From Hydrogenophilales bacterium RIFOXYD1_FULL_62_11 (GTDB lineage Bacteria > Pseudomonadota > Gammaproteobacteria > Burkholderiales > Thiobacillaceae), in NCBI GenBank assembly GCA_001802655.1, contig MGZO01000091.1:66417-71915 (forward strand): a stretch of 5,499 nucleotides of DNA. The letters run 5' to 3'. Below, piece by piece: positions 1-5,499 of the stretch. The translations under genes were made by a program, and so were the position numbers. Position 1 is the first letter of the stretch. Each line of letters begins with the position of its first letter. The notes beneath the pieces are model-generated. The model did not search any database. It was not told the DNA's origin and saw only the letters and a program-made list of their open reading frames with translations.

Positions 1-192
1 GGTCTTGATCAGCAATCCCGCTTTTTCCAGCACTTTGATGTGTTTTGAAACGGCGGGCAGGCTCATCCTGAACGGGGCTGCAAGCTCATTGACCGAGGCC
101 TCGCCCTGAACCAAACGCGCCAGCATCGCCCGCCGAGTGGGGTCCGACAGCGCAGCAAAGGTCAAGCTCAAGGTGTCTATTGCAGGGCTCAT
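1..192 (-). CDS. ArsR-family winged-helix transcriptional regulator, N-terminal part (runs off left edge)
   Basis: The minus strand from 192 reads 64 codons without a stop to the window edge, beginning MSPAIDTLSLTFAALSDPTR. The SDPTRRAMLARL segment (residues 16-27) and the helix-turn-helix that follows (about 33-60: a VNELAAPF helix, then SLPAVSKHIKVLEKAGLL as recognition helix) are typical of ArsR/SmtB-type repressors. The metal-binding ELCVCDL motif of classical arsenic sensors is replaced by VNELAAPF with no cysteine, so this visible part does not suggest an arsenic or heavy-metal sensor of that class. It resembles the ArsR subgroup often encoded next to SRPBCC/AHSA1-domain proteins; any such partner would lie beyond the left edge and cannot be seen. 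The family binds DNA as dimers and usually represses its own operon. The ATG at 192-190 is preceded by a weak GAGA ribosome site (204-201). The family call is secure; ligand and targets are unknown. Confidence 0.9.
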   Translation of the reverse strand, partial: MSPAIDTLSLTFAALSDPTRRAMLARLVQGEASVNELAAPFRMSLPAVSKHIKVLEKAGLLIKT

Positions 193-208
193 CCGTATTT
201 TCTCTATC

Positions 209-230
209 GGTTAATTAACCTTACGGTTAA
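209..230. promoter_or_regulatory. Candidate ArsR-family operator (alternating TTAACC/GGTTAA half-sites)
   Basis: Three 6-bp half-sites alternate in orientation: GGTTAA (209-214), TTAACC (215-220) and GGTTAA (225-230). The first two form a perfect 12-bp palindrome. The second and third form an inverted repeat, TTAACC-TTAC-GGTTAA (215-230), with a 4-base spacer. The 16-bp repeat touches the edge of the predicted -10 box and covers the predicted start site, so a bound dimer would block transcription. The arrangement fits ArsR-family autoregulation; binding itself is inferred. Confidence 0.6.
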
Positions 231-258
231 CTATAGGACGAGGCTTGGCATTCGTCAA
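230..258 (-). promoter_or_regulatory. Predicted sigma-70 promoter of the arsR-type gene
   Basis: Read on the minus strand, TTGACG (258-253) and TATAGT (235-230) are separated by exactly 17 bases, close to the sigma-70 consensus. Transcription would start near 223, about 30 bases before the ATG at 192. The -35 box lies only about 20 bases past the recQ stop, so the regulator has its own promoter rather than depending on read-through from recQ. Confidence 0.7.
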
Positions 259-280
259 AGGCAACGGAATGCTTTCTTGT

Positions 281-2080
281 TCAGCCCTCCGCCACCACTC
301 CCAGCACGGCCTCGCCGTACGCTTCCAGCTTCTTCGTCCCCAGCCCGGATATCTCGCCCAGTTCCGCCAGCGTGGCGGGGCGGCGCGCGGCGATTTCGCG
401 CAGGGTGGCGTCGTGCAGGATGACGTAGGCGGGCACGCCTTTTTCGTTGGCGGTTTCGCGGCGCCAGGCGCGCAGGGAGAGGAACAGCGGATCTTCGTCG
501 TCGTGAACACCTGCTCCTCCGCTTGCGGCAAAGCGGGATTTCTTGCTGCGCGCCGGGCGCACTTCGATGGCGCGCAGCATGACGGTTTCTTCGCCCTTCA
601 ACACGGGCTTGGCGGCGGCGGTGAGTTTCAACGCGCCGTAAGCAGTGTGGTCGACCTCCAGCAACCCGCGCACCACCAGTTGGCGCAGCACGGCGCGCCA
701 GACTTTATCGGTCTGGCTGGCGCCGATGCCGAACACGCTCAATTGAGTGTGGCCGAATTTGTCGACTTTTTCCGTGGTCTTGCCGAGCAGCACGTCGATG
801 ACGTGACCTGCGCCGAAACGCTGGCCGGTGCGGTAGACCGCGCTCAACAATTTCTGCGCGGCTTCGGTGCCGTCCCACAGGGTAGGCGGGTTCAGACAGA
901 CGTCGCAGTTGCCGCAGGGCTGGCTGGCTTCGCCGAAGTAACTCAGCAGCGCGACGCGGCGGCAGCTGGCCGCTTCGCATAGCCCGACCAGCGCGTCGAG
1001 CTTGGCGTGGCCGCTGCGCTTGTGCGCGTCTTCGGCCTCGCCCTCGTCGATGAAGCGGCGCTGGGTGACGACGTCCTGCAGGCCCCACGCCATCCACGCT
1101 TCGGCGGGCGCGCCGTCGCGCCCGGCGCGGCCGGTTTCCTGGTAGTAGCCTTCGACCGAGCGCGGCAAATCGGTGTGGGCGACGAAGCGCACGTCGGGCT
1201 TGTCGATGCCCATGCCGAACGCCAGCGTGGCGACCATGACCACGCCGTCGTCGCGCAGGAATTTTTCCTGATGGCGGCGGCGCGTCACGTTGTCCATGCC
1301 GCCGTGGTAGGCCAGTGCGGTGAGGCCGGCTTGATTGAGCGCGTCGGCGGTGTCTTCGACTTTCTTGCGCGTGCTGCAATAGACGATCCCGGCCTCGCCC
1401 TTGTGCTCGCCCAGAAAGTCGAGCAGCTGGCGGCGCGGGTCGGATTTCTCGGAAATACGATAACGGATGTTGGGGCGGTCGAAGCTGGCGACGAACACGC
1501 GTGCTGCGCCGAGATCGAGCCGGGTGAGGATTTCAGCGCGCGTCGCGGTGTCGGCGGTGGCCGTCAGGGCAATGCGCGGCACCTCGGGAAAGCGTTCATG
1601 CAGCGTGGACAAGCCCAGATATTCCGGGCGGAAATCGTGCCCCCATTGCGATACGCAGTGCGCTTCGTCGATGGCGAACAGCGCGACGCGCGCCTGTTCG
1701 AGCAGGCTCTGGAAACGCTGGGTGAGCAGGCGTTCCGGCGCCACATACAGCAGCTTCAATTGGCCAGTGACGAACTCGCGCTCGACCTGAGCCGCTGTCG
1801 CGCCATCCAGACTCGAATTCAGAAACTCGGCGGCGATGCCCAGTTCCTTCAAGGCGGCGACCTGATCCTGCATCAGCGCGATCAGCGGCGACACCACCAC
1901 CGCGCAGCCCTCGCGCAGCAGCGCGGGGATCTGGAAGCACAGCGATTTGCCGCCGCCGGTGGGCATCAGCACCAGGGCGTCGCCACCCGCAACAAGGGCA
2001 TCGACGATGGCCGCCTGCTCGCCGCGAAACGCGGGGTAGCCGAAGACGCGGTTGAGCAGGCTTAAAGGGGTGTCGGACAT
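281..2080 (-). CDS. recQ: ATP-dependent 3'-5' DNA helicase RecQ
   Basis: This 599-residue protein is close to the E. coli RecQ length (609) and has all parts in order. Superfamily 2 helicase motifs are clear: Walker A PTGGGKS (40-46), SPLIALMQDQ (64-73), DEAH (138-141) followed by the RecQ aromatic-rich loop HCVSQWGHDFRPEY, TATAD (173-177), the AYHGG region (257-261), and ATLAFGMGIDKPDVR with QETGRAGRDG (284-323). A zinc-binding set C373/C389/C392/C395 follows, with 15 rather than the 16 residues of E. coli between the first two cysteines, then a winged-helix RQC region (about 400-495) and a C-terminal HRDC domain (about 530-599). RecQ unwinds DNA in RecF-pathway recombination and fork repair. 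The start (MSDTPLSLLNRVFGYPAFRG) aligns with the beginning of the helicase domain, but no good Shine-Dalgarno sequence precedes it, and no in-frame ATG, GTG or TTG is obvious just upstream. It is divergent from the toxin-antitoxin operon. Confidence 0.97.
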   Translation of the reverse strand: MSDTPLSLLNRVFGYPAFRGEQAAIVDALVAGGDALVLMPTGGGKSLCFQIPALLREGCAVVVSPLIALMQDQVAALKELGIAAEFLNSSLDGATAAQVEREFVTGQLKLLYVAPERLLTQRFQSLLEQARVALFAIDEAHCVSQWGHDFRPEYLGLSTLHERFPEVPRIALTATADTATRAEILTRLDLGAARVFVASFDRPNIRYRISEKSDPRRQLLDFLGEHKGEAGIVYCSTRKKVEDTADALNQAGLTALAYHGGMDNVTRRRHQEKFLRDDGVVMVATLAFGMGIDKPDVRFVAHTDLPRSVEGYYQETGRAGRDGAPAEAWMAWGLQDVVTQRRFIDEGEAEDAHKRSGHAKLDALVGLCEAASCRRVALLSYFGEASQPCGNCDVCLNPPTLWDGTEAAQKLLSAVYRTGQRFGAGHVIDVLLGKTTEKVDKFGHTQLSVFGIGASQTDKVWRAVLRQLVVRGLLEVDHTAYGALKLTAAAKPVLKGEETVMLRAIEVRPARSKKSRFAASGGAGVHDDEDPLFLSLRAWRRETANEKGVPAYVILHDATLREIAARRPATLAELGEISGLGTKKLEAYGEAVLGVVAEG

Positions 2081-2104
2081 GGCAAAAAACAGGCTGGCGG
2101 CGGG

Positions 2105-2132
2105 TGTGTCACATTGGCTATAATTGTGTCAC
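2105..2132 (+). promoter_or_regulatory. Candidate toxin-antitoxin operator: two TGTGTCAC sites flanking the -10 box
   Basis: TGTGTCAC occurs at 2105-2112 and again at 2125-2132, start-to-start distance 20 bp, about two helical turns. Each copy contains GTG-T-CAC, an odd-length palindrome; the first extends to TGTG-T-CACA (2105-2113). One site lies upstream of the TATAAT box and the other over the predicted start site. Phd/YefM-type antitoxins are known to repress their own promoters by binding paired short palindromes, so this is the likely autoregulatory operator. The role is inferred from position and symmetry. Confidence 0.6.
2119..2124 (+). promoter_or_regulatory. -10 box of the toxin-antitoxin operon promoter
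   Basis: A perfect TATAAT lies 36 bases before the antitoxin ATG, placing the start site near 2131. No convincing -35 hexamer is seen at 16-18 bases upstream (the region is GC-rich, around 2095-2101), so promoter strength is uncertain. Confidence 0.55.
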
Positions 2133-2159
2133 GTTTTACCCCCCATTCCGAGGTTTGCC

Positions 2160-2390
2160 ATGAAAACCCTGACCATCCGCGAAGCCCGCGAAGGCCTGTC
2201 GCACCCCGACCAGATGTTCGCCGACAGCGACGAGGTGCTGGTGGTCAAGCATGGCGAGCCGGTGGCGCGGATTTTGCCGGTGGAACCGAGGCGCCGGGTG
2301 CGCTCGTTGCGGGCATTTCTGGAAAGCCAGCCCATGCAAACGGTTCCCAGCGAAGACATTCTGGCGGCAGAGCGCGAGGAGCGTTTTTGA
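2160..2390 (+). CDS. Type II antitoxin, Phd/YefM family
   Basis: The 76-residue product begins MKTLTIREAREGLSHPDQMF and continues with EVLVVKHGEPVARILPVEP (25-43). This is the Phd/YefM N-terminal fold: a short strand, a helix, then the V-x-x-x-G-x-P-V-A-x-I/L hairpin that dimerises and binds DNA. The charged C-terminal part (about 47-76, RSLRAFLESQ...ILAAEREERF) is the type of segment that wraps the toxin and neutralises it. The ATG is chosen because a GAGG ribosome site (2150-2153) sits 6 bases before it; an in-frame TTG at 2124 overlaps the -10 box and would precede the transcript start. The stop TGA overlaps the toxin start, so the pair is translationally coupled. The antitoxin probably represses its own promoter alone or with the toxin. 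Family call is firm; the exact subfamily name is not. Confidence 0.88.
   Translation: MKTLTIREAREGLSHPDQMFADSDEVLVVKHGEPVARILPVEPRRRVRSLRAFLESQPMQTVPSEDILAAEREERF
2377..2381 (+). promoter_or_regulatory. Ribosome binding site that fixes the toxin TTG start
   Basis: AGGAG lies inside the end of the antitoxin gene, 5 bases before the TTG at 2387. No ATG or GTG gives the expected PIN N-terminus, and this spacing is near ideal, so TTG is the supported start. Confidence 0.7.
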
Positions 2391-2818
2391 GCGCGTATAT
2401 CGACACCAGCGCACTCGCCAAGTGCTACATCCGCGAGCCGCGCTCGCTGGATGTGCTCGACTGGGCCGATGCTCAGGATGAAGTCGTCTCCAGCCCGCTT
2501 ACCCTGGTTGAATTCCGCTGTATGTTGGCGCGCCGCCGGCGCGCCCAGCAGATCGACCTGCCGCTTGAACGCGTTGCCCTCGCCGAATTTGACCGCGACG
2601 TGCAGGCGAATTCATGGCGCATCCAGCACGATTCTCCCGGCCTGTTTCTTGAGGCCAGACAACTGATCGACCTGATTCCTGAACTGCCCTTGCGGGCGTT
2701 GGACGCATTGCATCTGGCGCATGCCCGCCATTACGGCGCGACCAGTTTCGCCACCGCCGACAAAAACCAGGCCGAGGCCGCCCGTGCGCTCGGCATCCCC
2801 GTATTCACCTTTTACTGA
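2387..2818 (+). CDS. PIN-domain ribonuclease toxin (VapC-like)
   Basis: The 143-residue protein, read from the TTG at 2387 as (M)SAYIDTSALAKCYIREP, is a single PIN domain of usual VapC length. The expected acidic metal-binding residues are present: D6 in YIDTSAL, E42 in TLVEFR, D106 in LRALDALHLA, and D125 in FATADKNQ. The active site therefore appears intact. VapC toxins are Mg2+-dependent endoribonucleases that cut tRNAs or the rRNA sarcin-ricin loop to arrest translation; the target here cannot be predicted. The start overlaps the antitoxin stop as TTGA, which together with the weak start codon should keep toxin output below that of antitoxin. Only 9 bases separate its stop from lysS. The gene looks functional, with no frameshift or truncation. 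It could be named vapC, but the partner is Phd/YefM-type, so no symbol is given. Confidence 0.88.
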   Translation: MSAYIDTSALAKCYIREPRSLDVLDWADAQDEVVSSPLTLVEFRCMLARRRRAQQIDLPLERVALAEFDRDVQANSWRIQHDSPGLFLEARQLIDLIPELPLRALDALHLAHARHYGATSFATADKNQAEAARALGIPVFTFY

Positions 2819-2827
2819 ACTGGCATC

Positions 2828-4333
2828 ATGACCGAACCCACTTCCGCCCCCATCCTCGACGAAAACCAGATCATCGCCGAACGCCGCGCCAAGCTCGCCG
2901 CGATCCGCAAACAGGGGATCGCTTTCCCCAACGACTTCGAGCGCCGCGACTACGCGGGCAAGCTGGCTGCCGCCCATGGCGACAAGACCAAGGAAGCGCT
3001 GGAAGGCGAAGCGGTCGAAGTGCAGCTGGCCGGCCGCATGATGCTGAAGCGGGTGATGGGCAAGGCCAGCTTCGCCACGCTGCAGGACATGAGCGGGCAG
3101 ATTCAGGTGTATGTGTCGAATGACCACGCCGGGCTGGAGTCGCACGACGCGTTCAAGCACTGGGATCTGGGCGATTTCATCGGCGTGACCGGCATCCTGT
3201 TCAAGACCAACAAGGGCGAACTGACGATCCAGGCGAAAGCGATCCGCCTGCTGTCGAAGGCCCTGCGTCCGCTGCCGGAAAAATTCCACGGCTTGTCGGA
3301 CCAGGAACAGAAATACCGCCAGCGCTACCTCGACCTCATCACCAACGACGACGCGCGCGAGACCTTCAAGCGTCGTTCCAAGATCATCCAGGCGATCCGC
3401 GCCTTCATGGTCGAGCGCGAGTTCCTCGAAGTCGAAACGCCGATGATGCATCCGATCCCCGGCGGCGCCGCGGCCAAGCCGTTTGCCACCCACCACAATG
3501 CGCTCGACATGGAGCTGTTCCTGCGCATCGCGCCCGAGCTGTATCTCAAGCGGCTGGTGGTCGGCGGCTTCGAAAAGGTGTTCGAAATCAACCGCAATTT
3601 CCGCAACGAGGGGCTGTCGACGCGGCACAACCCCGAGTTCACCATGATGGAGTTCTACGAGGCCTATCGCGAATACCGTTATTTGATGGATCTCACCGAG
3701 TCGCTGATCCGCGCCGCTGCGGTCGCCGCCACCGGCTCCACCGTGGTGCCCTACCAGGGCCACGAAATCGATCTCGGCAAGCCGTTTGCCCGCCGCACCA
3801 TTGTCGAGGCGATCCGCCACTACCACCCGCACTACACGGTCGAACAGTTGAACGACCGCGACTGGCTGGTCGGCCAGTTCAAGGCGATGAAGGCCAAATT
3901 CAAACCGCAGGATGGTATCGGCGGCCTGCAGCTTTCGTTCTTCGAGGAAACCACCGAAACCCTGCTGATCCAGCCGACATTCATCATCGACTATCCGGCC
4001 GAAGTGTCGCCGCTGGCGCGCCGTTCCGACAGCGAGCCGGAGATTACCGAGCGCTTCGAGCTGTTCATCACCGGCCGCGAAATGGCCAACGGCTTTTCCG
4101 AGCTGAACGACGCCGAAGACCAAGCCGAGCGCTTCATGGATCAGGTGCGGCAAAAGGAAGCCGGCGACGAGGAAGCCATGCACTACGACGCCGACTACAT
4201 CCGCGCGCTGGAACACGGCCTGCCGCCCACCGGCGGCTGCGGCATCGGCATCGACCGCCTGGTGATGCTGCTGACCGATTCGCCGAGCATCCGCGACGTG
4301 ATCCTCTTCCCGCAGATGAGGCGGGAACAATAA
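2828..4333 (+). CDS. lysS: Lysyl-tRNA synthetase, class II
   Basis: The 501-residue product matches the bacterial class II LysRS length (E. coli 505). It charges tRNA-Lys with lysine using ATP, in the cytoplasm as a homodimer. An N-terminal OB-fold anticodon-binding domain covers about 63-145 (VEVQLAGRMMLKRVMGKASF onward). The catalytic core has motif 1 around 190-211 (RAFMVEREFLEVETPMMHPI), motif 2 around 253-277 (EINRNFRNEGLSTRHNPEFT with the ATP-binding arginine, then MMEFY), and motif 3 around 467-495 (PTGGCGIGIDRLVMLL). The ERFELFITGREMANGFSELND segment (408-428) is a LysRS hallmark. The ATG at 2828 starts only 9 bases after the toxin stop, with no strong Shine-Dalgarno sequence and no clear promoter just upstream, so read-through from the toxin-antitoxin operon or a promoter inside the toxin gene is likely. 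The C-terminus FPQMRREQ is followed by a near-copy of its coding sequence downstream. Confidence 0.98.
   Translation: MTEPTSAPILDENQIIAERRAKLAAIRKQGIAFPNDFERRDYAGKLAAAHGDKTKEALEGEAVEVQLAGRMMLKRVMGKASFATLQDMSGQIQVYVSNDHAGLESHDAFKHWDLGDFIGVTGILFKTNKGELTIQAKAIRLLSKALRPLPEKFHGLSDQEQKYRQRYLDLITNDDARETFKRRSKIIQAIRAFMVEREFLEVETPMMHPIPGGAAAKPFATHHNALDMELFLRIAPELYLKRLVVGGFEKVFEINRNFRNEGLSTRHNPEFTMMEFYEAYREYRYLMDLTESLIRAAAVAATGSTVVPYQGHEIDLGKPFARRTIVEAIRHYHPHYTVEQLNDRDWLVGQFKAMKAKFKPQDGIGGLQLSFFEETTETLLIQPTFIIDYPAEVSPLARRSDSEPEITERFELFITGREMANGFSELNDAEDQAERFMDQVRQKEAGDEEAMHYDADYIRALEHGLPPTGGCGIGIDRLVMLLTDSPSIRDVILFPQMRREQ
4307..4327 (+). other. Short inverted repeat at the lysS stop
   Basis: TTCCCGC (4307-4313) and GCGGGAA (4321-4327) can form a 7-bp stem with a 7-base loop, ending just before the TAA stop. 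No T-run follows (the next bases are A-rich), so it is not a canonical intrinsic terminator; it could be an RNA 3'-end element or a by-product of the coding sequence. Confidence 0.35.
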
Positions 4334-4355
4334 ATAGCCCGCAGATGCGGCGCGA
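4309..4355 (+). repeat. Imperfect 18-bp direct repeat at the 3' end of lysS
   Basis: Bases 4309-4326 (inside lysS, encoding the PQMRR region) and 4338-4355 (after the stop) match at 16 of 18 positions, offset 29 bp. The second copy, read in another frame, gives SPQMRREAP and then a stop at 4363-4365, resembling an alternative LysRS tail. This looks like a small duplication or a recombination scar at the gene end. Confidence 0.7.
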
Positions 4356-4425
4356 GGCGCCCTAAGCACGCGCATCGCACGTTAATTGCTTCGCCAGACC
4401 TTTATCTTTCCCTTTCGAGATCGCC
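4334..4425. other. lysS-acnA intergenic gap, no gene seen
   Basis: The 92-bp gap contains the second repeat copy, a small GGCGC-GAG-GCGCC stem (4349-4361) and a nested GATGCG/CGCATC inverted repeat (4344-4349 and 4371-4376). There is no T-run and no convincing intrinsic terminator. An AT-richer stretch at 4382-4411 could hold the acnA promoter, for example TTATCT at 4402-4407, but no good -35 box matches it at standard spacing. Confidence 0.5.
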
Positions 4426-5499
4426 ATGACCGACGCTTTCAACACCCAGGATTCCTTTTCCACCGCCAGCGGCAACAAGCAGTTCGCTTCACTGAAAAAA
4501 CTTGAAGCCGCGCTCGGCCAATCGGTCGGCCGCCTGCCGGTGTCGATCCGCATCGTGCTGGAATCGGTGCTGCGCAATTGCGACGGCGTCAAAGTCACCC
4601 CCGAGCACGTCAAGCAGCTGGCGGGCTGGAAGCCGAATGCCGAGCGCACCGAGGAAGTCCCGTTCACCGTCGCCCGCGTAATCCTGCAGGATTTCACCGG
4701 CGTGCCGCTGCTGGCTGACCTCGCCGCGATGCGCTCGGCCGCACAGGCAATGGGCAAGGATCCGAAGCAGATCGAGCCGCTGGTGCCGGTCGATATGGTG
4801 GTCGACCATTCCATTCAGGTCGACGCCGCCGGCACCCACGATGCGCTCGACCTCAACATGAAAATCGAGTTTGAGCGCAATCGCGAGCGCTACCAGTTCC
4901 TGAAATGGGGCATGCAGGCCTTCGACACGTTCAAAGTGGTGCCGCCCGGCGTCGGCATCGTGCACCAGGTCAACATGGAATACCTGGCGCGCGGCGTGAT
5001 GGAGAAAGACGGCGTCGCCTACCCGGACACGCTGGTCGGCACCGACAGCCACACCACGATGATCAACGGCCTCGGCATCGTCGCCTGGGGCGTGGGCGGC
5101 ATCGAGGCCGAAGCCGCGATGCTCGGCCAGCCAGTGTACTTCCTCACCCCCGACGTCGTCGGCGTCAACCTCACCGGCGCGGCGAAACCCGGTGTCACCG
5201 CCACCGACATCGTGCTGACGATTACCGAAATGCTGCGCAAAGCGAAAGTCGTCGGCAAGTTCGTCGAATTCTTCGGCACTGGCGTGGCCGCCATGTCGGT
5301 CACCGACCGCGCGACGATCGCCAACATGGCACCGGAATACGGCGCGACCATGGGCTTCTTCCCGGTGGACGAAGCGACCTGCCAGTACTTTGCCGCGACC
5401 GGCCGCAGCGACGCGCAGGTGGATGCCATCCGCGCCTACTACCAGGCGCAAGGGCTGTTCGGCATTCCGCAGGCAGGTGACATTGATTACTCGCAAACG
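4426..5499 (+). CDS. acnA: Aconitate hydratase A (iron-sulfur aconitase), N-terminal 358 codons (runs off right edge)
   Basis: The open frame from ATG 4426 runs to the window end, giving about 40% of the usual ~890-residue protein. The enzyme interconverts citrate and isocitrate via cis-aconitate in the TCA cycle with a [4Fe-4S] cluster. Visible hallmarks of the AcnA/IRP1 branch are LQDFTGVPLLADLAAMR (87-103), VDMVVDHSIQVD (122-133), FLKWGMQAF (158-166), VVPPGVGIVHQVNMEYLARG (171-190), and the active-site stretch DTLVGTDSHTTMINGLG (201-217) followed by WGVGGIEAEAAMLGQP (221-236). DRATIANMAPEYGAT (294-308) is also conserved. The cluster cysteines and the C-terminal swivel domain lie beyond the window. 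The N-terminus (FSTASGNKQFASLKKLEAALG, about 11-31) resembles AcnA rather than the AcnD methylcitrate-pathway enzyme. A modest CGAGA ribosome site (4416-4420) precedes the ATG by 5 bases. It follows lysS on the same strand, without clear evidence for or against co-transcription. Confidence 0.95.
   Translation, partial: MTDAFNTQDSFSTASGNKQFASLKKLEAALGQSVGRLPVSIRIVLESVLRNCDGVKVTPEHVKQLAGWKPNAERTEEVPFTVARVILQDFTGVPLLADLAAMRSAAQAMGKDPKQIEPLVPVDMVVDHSIQVDAAGTHDALDLNMKIEFERNRERYQFLKWGMQAFDTFKVVPPGVGIVHQVNMEYLARGVMEKDGVAYPDTLVGTDSHTTMINGLGIVAWGVGGIEAEAAMLGQPVYFLTPDVVGVNLTGAAKPGVTATDIVLTITEMLRKAKVVGKFVEFFGTGVAAMSVTDRATIANMAPEYGATMGFFPVDEATCQYFAATGRSDAQVDAIRAYYQAQGLFGIPQAGDIDYSQT

Noticed and set aside
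245..2065. Long plus-strand open frames of 245 and 352 codons opposite recQ
   Set aside because: They mirror a complete RecQ with all motifs on the other strand; no protein motif or ribosome site supports them.
2139..2144. Run of six C in the antitoxin leader as a phase-variation tract
   Set aside because: It is short, lies in the untranslated leader, and would not switch a reading frame.
2124..2159. Upstream in-frame TTG start for the antitoxin, adding 12 residues
   Set aside because: It overlaps the -10 box and lies before the likely transcript start; the ATG at 2160 has a proper GAGG site and begins exactly at the conserved family N-terminus.
4349..4361. GGCGC-GAG-GCGCC hairpin as an intrinsic terminator for lysS
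   Set aside because: The stem is only 5 bp and is followed by CTAAGCACG, not a T-run.
2612..4375. A 587-codon open frame on the minus strand across lysS and the toxin 3' end
   Set aside because: It is antisense to an unmistakable lysS, its composition (many H, D, G, V, L runs) is what the complement of GC-rich coding sequence gives, and it shows no recognisable domain.
4489..5496. A 335-codon minus-strand open frame opposite acnA
   Set aside because: It is the complement of clearly conserved aconitase sequence and has a histidine/aspartate-rich shadow composition.

Overview
The window looks like chromosomal DNA from a GC-rich proteobacterium. The protein sequences and the strong preference for G or C at third codon positions suggest a betaproteobacterium, but this is inference from composition and family resemblance, not a database match. 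No CRISPR array, tRNA, rRNA, phage gene or insertion sequence is visible.

The left part is transcribed leftward. Bases 1-192 hold the N-terminal 64 codons of an ArsR-family transcriptional regulator that runs off the left edge. Its promoter (253-258 / 230-235) and a cluster of TTAACC/GGTTAA half-sites (209-230) lie in the 88-bp gap to recQ, in the layout expected of an autorepressor. recQ (281-2080) encodes a full-length RecQ DNA helicase with helicase, zinc/RQC and HRDC parts.

The centre is a divergent intergenic region (2081-2159) followed by a compact type II toxin-antitoxin operon on the plus strand: a 76-residue Phd/YefM-type antitoxin (2160-2390) and a 143-residue PIN-domain (VapC-like) toxin (2387-2818). 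The toxin starts at a TTG overlapping the antitoxin stop codon. Two copies of TGTGTCAC spaced 20 bp apart flank the TATAAT box, a good candidate for the autoregulatory operator.

The right part is housekeeping: lysS (2828-4333, class II lysyl-tRNA synthetase, complete) begins only 9 bp after the toxin stop. After a 92-bp gap comes the first 358 codons of acnA (4426 to the right edge), an iron-sulfur aconitase. The end of lysS and the following gap contain an imperfect 18-bp direct repeat that resembles a duplicated gene terminus.

No wholly new system was found. The most interesting points are the toxin-antitoxin module placed immediately upstream of and possibly co-transcribed with lysS, its two-site operator, the duplicated lysS tail, and the ArsR operator.
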